A stretch of 64,000 nucleotides of DNA from Gallionellaceae bacterium (GCA_030834965.1 JAUQWW010000009.1:43307-107306), one strand, 5' to 3'; positions 18,351 to 26,356 are shown, counted from the stretch's first letter. Translations and numbers: made by a program. The notes: generated by a model not told the origin, from the letters alone.

Positions 18351-19724
18351 TCAAATGAACCCCAGCGCAACCTGAAAGAGTTTTTCCACCTTGCGGATCA
18401 TCTGCTTGTTGATCACGAACACGATCACATGATCATCCGACTCAATCAGGGTTTGCCGATGCCCCATCATGACTTTTCCGTCACGCACAATCGCGCCGAT
18501 GGTCGCCCCCTTGGGCAGATCGATCTCATCGATGCGCCGCCCTACCACCTTGGAAGATTGGCGGTCACCGTGCGCCACCAGCTCCAGCGCTTCTGCCGCG
18601 CCGCGCCGCAGCGAATGCACCACTGCCACATCGCCCTGGCGCACATAAGCAAGCAATGAACCGATGGTGACGTGCGCCGGCGACAGCGCGATATCGATCT
18701 TGCCTCCTTGCACCAGACCGACATAGGCGCTGCGGTTGATCAGCGCGATGACTTTGTTCGCCCCCTCACGCTTGGCCAGCAGCGCAGACATGATGTTGTT
18801 TTCATCATCATTGGTCAGCGCGCAGAATACGTCCACATCGGCCACATGCTCGGAAGCCAGCAGGTTTTCATCGGTGCAATCGCCGCACAGCACCAGCGTG
18901 TGCTTCAGTTCACCCGCCAATTGCTCGCAAACTTTCTTGTTGCGATCAACAATCTTGACCTGATAGTCACGTTCCAGAGAAAGCGCCAGGCGGCGCCCGA
19001 TGTTGCCGCCCCCCATGATCATCACGCGCCTGGCCGGCTTGTCCATGCGGCGCATCGCTTTCAGCACGGCACGGATATTCTCGGTCGCCGCAATGAAGAA
19101 AATTTCGTCGCCCGCCTTGATTACCGTGCCTCCTTCCGGGATGATCGGGCGGTCCTGCCGGAATATCGCGGCAACTCGTGCATCGATGTGTGGCATGTGT
19201 TTGCCCATGTAACTCAGCGGGTTGCCCACCAGCGGCCCCCCCTCGAACGCCTTCACCGCCACCAACGATACGCGCCCGTCGGCAAATTCCAGCACTTGCA
19301 GCGCTTCCGGGAATTCGATCAGCTTGCGGATGTAATCGGTCATGATCTGCTCGGGGCAGATGGAAAAATCGACGCAGAAATTGTCGGTGTTGAAAATCTC
19401 CGGATGCCCCAGGTAGTCGGCGGCGCGGATGCGCGCAATTCTGGTCGGAGTGTTATACAGGCTGGCAGCCAGTTTGCAGGCCACCATGTTGACTTCATCG
19501 CTTTGCGTGACCGCCAGCAACATGTCGGCATCCGCAATGCCGGCCTTCTCTAGGACTGAGGGATGAGAGGCGTTGCCCGCCAGGGTACGCAGGTCGAAAC
19601 GATCCTGCAGCAGGCGCAGTTTTTCCGCATCGGTATCGACGATGGTGATGTCGTTGGCCTCGCTGACCAGACTCTCCGCCACCGTCGAGCCCACCTGGCC
19701 CGCCCCCAGTATCAATATCTTCAC
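18351..19724 (-). CDS. trkA: TrkA, NAD-binding regulatory subunit of K+ uptake
   Basis: 457 aa, cytoplasmic, two tandem RCK units. The first Rossmann motif is ILGAGQVGSTVAE near the N-terminus; the second is MIMGGGNIGRRLA near residue 240. Each is followed by a TrkA-C type domain. Start is a GTG at 19724, preceded by AAAGG. Gates TrkH in response to NAD(H)/ATP in characterised systems. Confidence 0.95.
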   Translation of the reverse strand: MKILILGAGQVGSTVAESLVSEANDITIVDTDAEKLRLLQDRFDLRTLAGNASHPSVLEKAGIADADMLLAVTQSDEVNMVACKLAASLYNTPTRIARIRAADYLGHPEIFNTDNFCVDFSICPEQIMTDYIRKLIEFPEALQVLEFADGRVSLVAVKAFEGGPLVGNPLSYMGKHMPHIDARVAAIFRQDRPIIPEGGTVIKAGDEIFFIAATENIRAVLKAMRRMDKPARRVMIMGGGNIGRRLALSLERDYQVKIVDRNKKVCEQLAGELKHTLVLCGDCTDENLLASEHVADVDVFCALTNDDENNIMSALLAKREGANKVIALINRSAYVGLVQGGKIDIALSPAHVTIGSLLAYVRQGDVAVVHSLRRGAAEALELVAHGDRQSSKVVGRRIDEIDLPKGATIGAIVRDGKVMMGHRQTLIESDDHVIVFVINKQMIRKVEKLFQVALGFI

Positions 19725-19807
19725 GCCTGCCGCCTTTCGTGATGACCTAAATTATTTTAGTTATTTTGCGATGACCCGATGGCCTTTAGGGTAACCAGCT
19801 GAGGCGA

Positions 19808-20617
19808 TTATTGCCGCGCACGTACCCAGGTTTTCCACTCGTCGAACAGGTGTGCATCCAGCGCAGCGATCACCGAACGCTGCCACACGTCGCCCTGGGA
19901 AAAATCATCGAACTCCAGGCAACATGCCTTGCCGCCCGCCTCCTGCAGCACCAGCGACCCGGCGGCATAATCCCACAGCTTCTGGCCGCCGTGCAAATAC
20001 ACGTCATAGCGCCCGGCGGCGGTATAACACCAGTCCAGCGTGCTGGCGCCGAAGTTGCGCTGCGAAGCATACGGCGGATTCACGGCGAGCCGTGTCACGA
20101 GTTTTCCGTCCAGGCGTTTCATATCCACGTTGGCGAGTGCGCCGGACAGGCTTTTCGCTACATTGCGCCCCACCAGCTTCGTCCCATTCAGAAAAGCGCC
20201 CCGTTCGCTTTCTGCGGCAAATGTTTCATCGCCCACTGGCGCGTGCACCACCCCCAGCACGCTCTTGCCCGCGCGGATCAGCGCCACCGAAACCGCGAAA
20301 TACGGCAGGCCGCGCAGAAAATTGGAGGTGCCGTCGATCGGATCGATGCACCAGACATCCTGCATGCCGTCCGCCCACAGACCCTTTTGCTGCTCCTCGC
20401 TCATCTCTTCGCCGATTACCGGCACATTGACGATGGCCTGCAGCTTGCGGGTGAGCGCTTCCTGTGCGGCGAGATCAGCCTCGCTGCACAGGCTGCCGTC
20501 GATCTTGTGCTGGTGTGCCACCTTCATGTAGCGCGGCATGATCTCCTCCGCAGCCACCAGTTTGACCGCGGCAATGACAGCCTTGAGCGTGGCGCTGAGG
20601 CCTGTGCTGCGCGTCAT
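19808..20617 (-). CDS. Inositol monophosphatase-family phosphatase
   Basis: 269 aa from ATG 20617, which overlaps the redoxin stop as ATGA. Metal-site motifs of the Li-sensitive phosphatase superfamily: VIGEEMS, WCIDPIDGTSNF and KLWDYAAGSLVL. Substrate cannot be read from the sequence: candidates are inositol-1-phosphate, 3'-phosphoadenosine-5'-phosphate (CysQ type) or histidinol phosphate. It is coupled to a redoxin, which does not settle the substrate. Confidence 0.88.
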   Translation of the reverse strand: MTRSTGLSATLKAVIAAVKLVAAEEIMPRYMKVAHQHKIDGSLCSEADLAAQEALTRKLQAIVNVPVIGEEMSEEQQKGLWADGMQDVWCIDPIDGTSNFLRGLPYFAVSVALIRAGKSVLGVVHAPVGDETFAAESERGAFLNGTKLVGRNVAKSLSGALANVDMKRLDGKLVTRLAVNPPYASQRNFGASTLDWCYTAAGRYDVYLHGGQKLWDYAAGSLVLQEAGGKACCLEFDDFSQGDVWQRSVIAALDAHLFDEWKTWVRARQ

Positions 20618-21171
20618 GGTGCACCTTTCCACTTGATGGAGCAGCCCATGCTGGCAATCTGCTCCAGCGGCCCTTTTCCGGTTTGTGCCACTTGCACCAT
20701 CGCGTTGAACAGGTCGCGCGGAGCGTCTGCCACAGCCTCCTTGCGCGAAGCATCCAGCCTTCCCCGGTACTGCAGCTCCAGATTGGCGTTAAATCCGAAG
20801 AAGTCTGGCGTGCAGACCGCACCGTAATCCTTGGCAACCTGCTGTGTTTCATCCCACACATAAGGGAAGGGATAAGCGTATTGCTGCGCCACTTGCCGCA
20901 TATTCTCGAATGAGTCCTCGGCATATTCGGCGGGATCGTTCGACATGATGGCGATGCTGTTGATGCCATGCTGCATCAGCTCGCGCGTGTCGCGAATGAT
21001 GCGCTCGCGTATGGATTTCACATAAGGGCAATGATTGCAGATGAACATCACCAGCAGCCCGTTCTTGCCGCGCGCGTTTTCCAGCGTGTAACGCTTGCCA
21101 TCCACACCCGGCAGATCGAACTCACGTGCTTTCCAGCCGAAATCGCAGACTGGCGGTTGCAGACTCACCAT
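20614..21171 (-). CDS. Thioredoxin-family (AhpC/TSA-like) redoxin
   Basis: 185 aa, no signal peptide. Thioredoxin fold with the pattern VMFICNHCPYVKSI (C-x2-C) and a later CTPDFFGFN loop containing the cis-Pro region. This family is common and usually annotated as a thioredoxin-like or peroxiredoxin-like protein of unknown substrate. It is the first gene of a two-gene unit with the inositol-phosphatase homologue and is divergent from rsmE (70 bp). Confidence 0.88.
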   Translation of the reverse strand: MVSLQPPVCDFGWKAREFDLPGVDGKRYTLENARGKNGLLVMFICNHCPYVKSIRERIIRDTRELMQHGINSIAIMSNDPAEYAEDSFENMRQVAQQYAYPFPYVWDETQQVAKDYGAVCTPDFFGFNANLELQYRGRLDASRKEAVADAPRDLFNAMVQVAQTGKGPLEQIASMGCSIKWKGAP

Positions 21172-21241
21172 AAATGCTCTCCTTACTACAAATTCAAGAC
21201 CGTTATATTATCACGCCAACCCGGCCACTCTAAATCCGACC

Positions 21242-21997
21242 ATGTCCACGCCACGCTTCTACTGCCTGCCGCCGCTACCCTCAGGCGCGACCTTCGAGCT
21301 GCCACCGGCTGCAGCCCACCATGCCAGCCGCGTGCTGCGCTTGCGTATCGGCGATGCCGTGCACGTATTTGATGGCGAAGGGAAGGAAATACAAGGCGTG
21401 ATCCTCGAGATCAGCGGTAAACGTGTGCTGCTGAGCAAGCTGGAAACCTGCACTGCCGTGCGCGAATCGCCGTTGCATATCGTGCTGGCCCAGGCCATGT
21501 GCAGCAGCGAGAAAATGGATTGGGTGGTGCAGAAATCCACCGAACTTGGCGCTGCCGAGATTCAGCCGATACAGACCAAGCGCAGCGTGACCAAACTATC
21601 CGGGGAACGCGCCGAAAAACGCACCGAACACTGGCACGGCGTCGCCATCGCGGCCTGCGAACAATGTGGCCGGAACGTACTGCCCACAGTTCATGCGCCA
21701 CTGGAATTCGGTGCCTGGCTGGCGCAGATGCGTGATGCTCCGATGAGTCACAACCCACCTGGCAGCAAGCTTATCCTGCTGCCGCAAGGCGCGGCTGCGC
21801 TACACGAGCTGCCTGAACCGCAAGGTGCGGTCACTCTGCTGATTGGCCCGGAAGGTGGTTTCACTGCCGATGAAGAACTGCTTGCTCAGTATGCCGGCTT
21901 CATCTCCATCCGTTTGGGCGCCCGCATCCTGCGCACCGAAACGGCGGCATTGGCGGGAATCGCCGCGTTGCAGGCAGTGTGGGGCGACTTCAACTGA
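21242..21997 (+). CDS. rsmE: 16S rRNA m3U1498 methyltransferase
   Basis: 251 aa from ATG 21242 (MSTPRFYCLPPL). SPOUT-type SAM methyltransferase that methylates N3 of U1498 in the 30S decoding region. Motifs: MDWVVQKSTELGAAEIQPIQ, LLIGPEGGFTADE and the knot segment LGARILRTETA. A longer upstream reading exists but lacks family similarity. A perfect hairpin follows 22 bp after the stop. Confidence 0.95.
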   Translation: MSTPRFYCLPPLPSGATFELPPAAAHHASRVLRLRIGDAVHVFDGEGKEIQGVILEISGKRVLLSKLETCTAVRESPLHIVLAQAMCSSEKMDWVVQKSTELGAAEIQPIQTKRSVTKLSGERAEKRTEHWHGVAIAACEQCGRNVLPTVHAPLEFGAWLAQMRDAPMSHNPPGSKLILLPQGAAALHELPEPQGAVTLLIGPEGGFTADEELLAQYAGFISIRLGARILRTETAALAGIAALQAVWGDFN

Positions 21998-22019
21998 CCG
22001 GCAGGCGTCTGCCCGCATT

Positions 22020-22053
22020 CTCAAGGCATGCCGTGCTCGCGGCATGCCTTGAG
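22020..22053. terminator. Perfect 14-bp hairpin between convergent rsmE and outer-membrane protein genes
   Basis: CTCAAGGCATGCCG pairs exactly with CGGCATGCCTTGAG around a 6-nt loop. No T-run follows in either direction, so it is a stable stem placed like a bidirectional terminator rather than a classic intrinsic one. Confidence 0.5.
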
Positions 22054-22086
22054 TGAATGGCAGAAGGCTGTCGGCATCGCTAAGAA

Positions 22087-22869
22087 TTACTTCAGCGAGA
22101 CACTCACCATTGCGCCGATTCCCCAATCAGGGCTGGCGTCGGTAAAGCCGTGGATCATATAACCCTGAAGCTTGTAATTTTCATTCAGCTTGTGCGTCGC
22201 GTATGCGACCAATTCACGCATGGATGCGCCAGAAGAGGTTGACGGTTCACGCCAATCAAGCATTACACCGCCGCTGGTCTCTGCAGAAAATTTATAGGAA
22301 CCGCCCGCAGAGGCAAACCAGACGTTGTTCAGATTGACGCCCGCAGGGTTGCCCAGCACGCGGTAACCCAGGGTGCCGAGCGCGGTGACCTTGTCGTAGG
22401 TCTTGTAGGCATCGGCCTGCACCGAGTAGTCGGTTTCGCCGGTGCCCAGGCCTTTGGCGTCATCGGCGGTGCCGAATTTGATCTTGCCGCCGATGTCGAC
22501 GGCAACCTTGGTTGGGGCGTGGTTGAAGGCGTTGTAGGTCACGCCGGCGACAATGTCGCCCAGGCCGGAGTTGGTGGTGCGCGGGCCGACGCTTCTTCTG
22601 ATCAGCCTGCCGCTTGGGTCCACGCTCACGACCGTGCCGCCGGACGGCGCCGTGACGCGGATATAGGGCACCGTCAGCTTGAAGGTATAGAGCCCGGTTT
22701 CATATTTGCCAATCACCGGGATGTAAGTCATGTCGGTATCCTGCGTGCCGCCGTAAGCGCCGCTGCTGTAGTCCACGCCGGTGGTGAGCGTGACTTTGCT
22801 GTCGGATGCATGCGCGGTACCCATTATTCCAAATAAAGCTGCTGCAATGATGATCGTAGTGCCTTTCAT
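22087..22869 (-). CDS. Predicted outer-membrane beta-barrel protein, unknown function
   Basis: 260 aa. Clear signal peptide (MKGTTIIIAAALFGIMGTAHA/SDSK). The mature part alternates polar and hydrophobic residues typical of beta strands (YTFKLTVPYIRV, TKVAVDIGGKIKF, YKLQGYMIHGF) and ends in MVSVSLK rather than the canonical C-terminal Phe. It resembles transporter-like barrel proteins found beside RND or aromatic-degradation genes, but no such partner is here. A good GGAG site precedes ATG 22869. It lies downstream of the DUF5666 gene on the same strand (112 bp gap). Confidence 0.78.
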   Translation of the reverse strand: MKGTTIIIAAALFGIMGTAHASDSKVTLTTGVDYSSGAYGGTQDTDMTYIPVIGKYETGLYTFKLTVPYIRVTAPSGGTVVSVDPSGRLIRRSVGPRTTNSGLGDIVAGVTYNAFNHAPTKVAVDIGGKIKFGTADDAKGLGTGETDYSVQADAYKTYDKVTALGTLGYRVLGNPAGVNLNNVWFASAGGSYKFSAETSGGVMLDWREPSTSSGASMRELVAYATHKLNENYKLQGYMIHGFTDASPDWGIGAMVSVSLK

Positions 22870-22981
22870 GGCTCTCCTCTTTCGAAAAAATTATCAAAAA
22901 AATTACCTTGAAATAGGCCCCCAAGATTCTTCCCTCAACCTACTCAGCTCTCTTTTGCCACTTCTTCGGTAGCTCTATTCT

Positions 22982-24496
22982 CTATCTTTCAGGAAGCTCG
23001 ATCTTTTCCGGAATTTCTACGCGTTCGACGCGCTCCACTCGCTCCGGAGTCTCGATCTTTTCCGGGAGTTCCACGCGCTCAATACGCTCGACTCGCTCGG
23101 GAAGCTCCACGTGCTCAGTGCGCTCTGTCCGTTCTACCCGCTCCGCACGCTCCATCGGTTCATGGCGGTGCGTTTCTTCCCTGTGTCTTTCCGAGCGTGA
23201 ACTTCCTTCCGGCTTCTCCGGGCGTTCTCCGCCTTTCGGCGTGACACGGTGTTCGCGCTCGCCCGATTCCGTCTTCTCGCCGGCGCGTCTTTCATTGGAC
23301 TCTTTTCTATCCGCGTGCCTGGCGGATCGGCCGGCGCTTTCCCGGTTCGCGCCGTGCCGTTCGCGACGTTCGAAATAATCGCGCGCAACCTCGACGCGTT
23401 CCGCGACCAGGCGCTTGTCAGGCGTGAAGTGTGCGCTGACGCGCACCAGTTGATCGGGCCCAAGCTTGCCGCCGATCACGGTTTGCGGAGATATTTCCAG
23501 TTGCGCCTGCCCGACGGTGAGCCGGTCTGCCGTGCGTGATGCATGCACATAGCCCTGCAATTCCAGGCGCTGCTCGCGTCCGCCGAAAGGAACGGCAGAG
23601 GCAACGTCGATTTTCTCCGCGTGCAGCACGCCATCGTGCAGTTGTCCGGACACGCGCACTTCTCTGCCGGCCGCCATGCCCTGAGGCATATTCCGCGTCG
23701 CCGGCGAGACGCGCAGCCCGGAGACGCTGAATTCATGGGCGCTTACCCGGCTGACGGGACCGCTCACGCTGACTTCCTTCTGATCCGCTGCCCGATCGAT
23801 GCGTGCCGCAACGATTACGCCGTCCTGTTTGCGCAAGCCGCTTACCTGCACAAAATCGCCGGGGCGCAGGCTTGCGTTGTTCGCACCAGCGGGCTTGATG
23901 GTGTGCTCGGTAACCTGCACCGTCTGCCCCAGGATGGATATTTGGCCGCCGTCCGCGCCAACACGCGCGACAGTGCCGGCCACGGCATACTGAATCGAGA
24001 TATTGCGCGCCACCACCTCGTCGCCCTTGCCCACGGCTTCCGCACGCACCAACTGCCCCACAGCAAGATCCTTCGCCGTGGCGCGGCGACCGTTTATTTC
24101 CATCGGTGTGTTTTCGTCGTAGTGAACTTCCATGCCGTTTACGCAGATGCTGGCGAAGCCGGTGATGATGCCGACGATGCCGGTGCCGCCGGTTCCGCTG
24201 TCTCGCGCAAGGTCGCCAGTCCCGCCGATGCCGCCGCCGCGGGCAGCGCTCCCGGTTCCGCCGATACCCGCGCCAGGAGTTGGCGCGCCGGTGCCGCCTA
24301 TTCCGCTGCCGCGTGCGGCGCTGCCCGTGCCGCCGATGCCGCGTTCACGCGCAAGGTCGCCAATACCACCGATACCGCCGTGTTGGGCGTCGCAGCCATT
24401 TGCGGCCCATGCTGCTTGCGCAGCAAGCGAGACGGACACGGCAAGCGCCATGTGCGCAATCAGCAAGACTCCGGGGCGGAATTTACGGCTGGCCAT
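22982..24496 (-). CDS. Secreted DUF5666-type protein with Gly-rich and Glu/Arg-rich repeats
   Basis: 504 aa. Signal peptide to about residue 31 (SLAAQAAWA/ANGC). Residues 47-106 are five 12-residue repeats ending in GIGGTG (last one GTGGTG). Residues about 110-370 contain consecutive beta-rich DUF5666 units (GQLVRAEAV..., GTVARVGADGGQISILGQ, LRPGDFVQVSGLRK, GREVRVSGQLHDGVLHAEKI). From about 372 the protein is highly charged; the last 57 residues repeat VER/PEK/PER units. The start overlaps the end of the DUF6502 gene by 14 bp, a pairing I believe recurs in betaproteobacteria. Function unknown; surface or periplasmic location is likely. Confidence 0.85.
   Translation of the reverse strand: MASRKFRPGVLLIAHMALAVSVSLAAQAAWAANGCDAQHGGIGGIGDLARERGIGGTGSAARGSGIGGTGAPTPGAGIGGTGSAARGGGIGGTGDLARDSGTGGTGIVGIITGFASICVNGMEVHYDENTPMEINGRRATAKDLAVGQLVRAEAVGKGDEVVARNISIQYAVAGTVARVGADGGQISILGQTVQVTEHTIKPAGANNASLRPGDFVQVSGLRKQDGVIVAARIDRAADQKEVSVSGPVSRVSAHEFSVSGLRVSPATRNMPQGMAAGREVRVSGQLHDGVLHAEKIDVASAVPFGGREQRLELQGYVHASRTADRLTVGQAQLEISPQTVIGGKLGPDQLVRVSAHFTPDKRLVAERVEVARDYFERRERHGANRESAGRSARHADRKESNERRAGEKTESGEREHRVTPKGGERPEKPEGSSRSERHREETHRHEPMERAERVERTERTEHVELPERVERIERVELPEKIETPERVERVERVEIPEKIELPER
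24179..24358 (-). repeat. Five tandem 36-bp coding repeats (12-aa GIGGTG units)
   Basis: Encodes residues 47-106 of the DUF5666 protein: DLARERGIGGTG, SAARGSGIGGTG, APTPGAGIGGTG, SAARGGGIGGTG and DLARDSGTGGTG. The unit is in frame and degenerate, indicating an older expansion under selection for the GIGGTG core. Confidence 0.85.
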
Positions 24497-25352
24497 TTTC
24501 TCCCTCCACGGTCGTGTCGGTTTCGGTGTAGAAATACACGCCGAAATTCATGCGTTGATTGGCTTCGGGCTGGTTCTCAGTCTGCCGCTGCAATTCCAGC
24601 GCGCGCCGATTGATTTTCTGGAGCGCCTGATTGCCAAGGTCTCTTGAGAGCTTGGCGAGTTCTTCCACGGATGCCGCATTCAGCTGATCGTAATAAACGC
24701 TGCGCTCCAGCAGGGGCGGCTGATTGCCCATGAGGTTGTGCGCGCAGGCGGCGAGATGGTCGTGGATGTTTGCGCCGAAATAGTAGGCTTTCTCGTCGAA
24801 TCCTTTTTCCGGGACGAAGGCCTCGCTGTTCAGGCATACACAGTCCTGATCGTCTATGCGCACGACCCCGAGGCGCAACCATTCATCGAGAACCACGCGC
24901 GAGCGAATATCCTTGCTGACCGACGCAATCAATCCTTCAAATGAGTGCGCACCGCCGACGCTTGCCAGACGCGCTAGAGGCATGGGCTTCCCTTGTGCGT
25001 CCAGGTATTCGGGCGACCCGACCCAGCACGCTACCAGCGCGGCGCCGAGCGAAATGGCGGCGGGCGCCGACTCGTCGCCGTCGGGGATGTTCCGCAAACG
25101 CTTCACGTCCTTGCGGTGCACCCCGGACAGCAGGCTGATCCGGCTGTCCGTTTGCTGCCGCCCGCCCAGCCGGAATTCCTTGTCCGCCACTTCCACGAAA
25201 ACACTTTTCAGTAGTTCGCTCAGAAACGGATAGGTGACACCCTGCGCGAGCATGATCCGCACCAACGGGCGCAAAAGCCGCCGCAGCGCAGTCGTCAGGG
25301 CTGGGGAGGGGGCTGCATTCAGATGCAATTCGGTGTCCATGCCGGGCATCAT
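24483..25352 (-). CDS. DUF6502-family protein, possible HTH regulator
   Basis: 289 aa if the ATG at 25352 is used; ATGs at 25349 and 25340 (MDTELHLNAAPS) are also possible, with GAGG close upstream. No signal peptide. Residues about 15-85 are helical and include TDSRISLLSGVHRKDVKRLR, which looks like a recognition-helix region of a winged helix protein. The rest is helical with a DEWLRLGVVRIDDQD segment. It forms an operon with the DUF5666 gene (14-bp overlap) and is divergent from the Ala/Thr-rich gene across a promoter with three palindromes. A DNA-binding, autoregulatory role is my inference. Confidence 0.82.
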   Translation of the reverse strand: MMPGMDTELHLNAAPSPALTTALRRLLRPLVRIMLAQGVTYPFLSELLKSVFVEVADKEFRLGGRQQTDSRISLLSGVHRKDVKRLRNIPDGDESAPAAISLGAALVACWVGSPEYLDAQGKPMPLARLASVGGAHSFEGLIASVSKDIRSRVVLDEWLRLGVVRIDDQDCVCLNSEAFVPEKGFDEKAYYFGANIHDHLAACAHNLMGNQPPLLERSVYYDQLNAASVEELAKLSRDLGNQALQKINRRALELQRQTENQPEANQRMNFGVYFYTETDTTVEGENGQP

Positions 25353-25370
25353 ACCTCAAAAAAATAAAAT

Positions 25371-25387
25371 GTGGGAAAAATTCCCAC
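25371..25387. promoter_or_regulatory. Operator-like palindrome 1 (perfect)
   Basis: GTGGGAA-AAA-TTCCCAC is a perfect inverted repeat with 7-bp arms, centred at 25379. It sits about 50 bp upstream of the predicted rightward start point and between weak -35/-10 candidates of a leftward promoter for the DUF6502 gene. Core TGGGAA-N3-TTCCCA is shared with two further sites. Confidence 0.7.
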
Positions 25388-25393
25388 AAATTG

Positions 25394-25422
25394 TTGACAT
25401 GGGAAATTTTACCACGTATGAT
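25394..25422 (+). promoter_or_regulatory. Near-consensus sigma70 promoter for the Ala/Thr-rich gene
   Basis: TTGACA (25394-25399), a 17-bp spacer, then TATGAT (25417-25422). Five of six -10 bases and all -35 bases match consensus with ideal spacing. Start point is expected near 25429, 58 bp before the ATG at 25487. The strength of this promoter and the palindromes in and around it suggest a strong promoter kept under repression. Confidence 0.8.
25399..25415. promoter_or_regulatory. Operator-like palindrome 2, between -35 and -10
   Basis: TGGGAA-ATT-TTACCA (25400-25414) matches the core TGGGAA-N3-TTCCCA with one mismatch. Its centre (25407) is 28 bp from palindrome 1 and it occupies the spacer of the predicted promoter, a typical repressor position. 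Confidence 0.6.
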
Positions 25423-25429
25423 CCAAATT

Positions 25430-25446
25430 GTGGGAAATAATCCCGC
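25430..25446. promoter_or_regulatory. Operator-like palindrome 3, at the predicted start point
   Basis: TGGGAA-ATA-ATCCCG (25431-25445) matches the same core with two mismatches. Its centre (25438) is 31 bp from palindrome 2, about three helical turns, so all three sites could lie on nearly the same DNA face. Confidence 0.5.
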
Positions 25447-25486
25447 GACTTGCTTGACCGCATAAACCGAACACTAGGAGAACATC

Positions 25487-26284
25487 ATGGATATCCGACA
25501 TACAGCCGTTGCCTCACTGAGAGGCAATCTTCTTGGTACGATAGGCGCCACCGCATTGGCGATGGTCACCCTGTCCAGCGCCACTGCCCAGACCGTGGCT
25601 GCGCCTTCCACTGCTGCCACCCCGGCGGCTATTGCGCCGGCACCTGCGACAGCCGCGCCAATTGTCGATGCAACCCCGACCACTATCGTAGCAGCGGCAG
25701 CTCCCACAGTGAATGCGGTTTCTGTAGCACCGTCGGTAACTGCTGCGGCCACCCCCGCAGCGACAGCCGCTACCCCTGCGGTTCGTGCTACACCTGCCGC
25801 AGACGCCGTAACTGCGACGGCTACGGCAGCCACTTCAACTGCGGCTACGCCGGCCACACCTGCGACTCCCGCTACCCGGGCAACTCGCGCAACACCGGCC
25901 ACTCCGGCAACTCCTGCCAGCCGCGCCACGAGGGCGACTCCGGCTACCCCCGCGACTCCTGCCAGCAACTTAGCCAGGAATCGCTCTGAAAAGGCCGAGC
26001 ACCGTGCTGAGCAAGAAAATCGCCATGAACAGCACTATGCCGAGAGAGAAGACCGTCACGAAAAGCATCGTGCCGAGAGAGAAGGTCATCATGAAAGAGT
26101 GGAACGCCATGAGAGAAGCGATCGCCATGAACGTGCAGAGCGCGCAGAACGAGCCGAGAAAGCCGAGCGTCCGGAGAAAGTCGAGAAGGTAGAGCGTGCA
26201 GAAAAAGCCGAGCGTCCGGAGAAAGTCGAGAAGGTAGAGCGTGTAGAGAAAGTAGAACGTATGGAGCGCGGTGACCGTTCCTGA
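25487..26284 (+). CDS. Secreted Ala/Thr/Pro-rich protein with Glu/Arg/Lys/His-rich tail, unknown function
   Basis: 265 aa. AGGAG lies 6 nt before ATG 25487. Signal-like N-terminus to about residue 35 (LAMVTLSSATAQ/TVAAPS). Residues 36-160 are almost only Ala, Thr, Pro, Val and Arg, including two copies of RATRATPATPATPAS. From about 164 the chain switches to a polyampholyte rich in Glu, Arg, His and Lys (HERAERAERAEKAERPEKVE...). No fold or family recognised; extended or disordered N-terminal half and possible single alpha-helix tail. The tail style closely echoes the end of the DUF5666 protein encoded divergently, suggesting a shared location or partner. Confidence 0.8.
   Translation: MDIRHTAVASLRGNLLGTIGATALAMVTLSSATAQTVAAPSTAATPAAIAPAPATAAPIVDATPTTIVAAAAPTVNAVSVAPSVTAAATPAATAATPAVRATPAADAVTATATAATSTAATPATPATPATRATRATPATPATPASRATRATPATPATPASNLARNRSEKAEHRAEQENRHEQHYAEREDRHEKHRAEREGHHERVERHERSDRHERAERAERAEKAERPEKVEKVERAEKAERPEKVEKVERVEKVERMERGDRS
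26159..26248 (+). repeat. Tandem 45-bp coding repeat, two copies
   Basis: The unit beginning at 26159 recurs at 26204, nearly identical over about 40 bp, and encodes EKAERPEKVEKVERA then EKAERPEKVEKVERV. The near-identity at DNA level points to a recent duplication inside the charged tail. Confidence 0.85.
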
Positions 26285-26323
26285 AAAACTCTCGCTGCGT
26301 TGGTACGCGGTTAGCAATGAAAA

Positions 26324-26356
26324 AGGGTGCGGTCCTGTCGTTACGGGCCTCACCCT
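26324..26356 (+). terminator. Possible hairpin after the Ala/Thr-rich gene
   Basis: AGGGTG (26324-26329) pairs with CACCCT (26351-26356), and inner bases GGTCC/GGGCC extend the stem with one mismatch and one G-T pair. Only a short T-rich stretch follows. Weak candidate. Confidence 0.25.

Noticed and set aside
25474..25968. Minus-strand Val/Ala/Gly-rich frame opposite the Ala/Thr-rich gene
   Set aside because: Its repeats are the mirror of GCN/ACN-rich codons on the plus strand. The plus frame has a ribosome site, promoter and signal peptide.
26159..26248. CRISPR-like tandem repeat
   Set aside because: Two adjacent 45-bp copies, in frame, with no spacers; a coding repeat.
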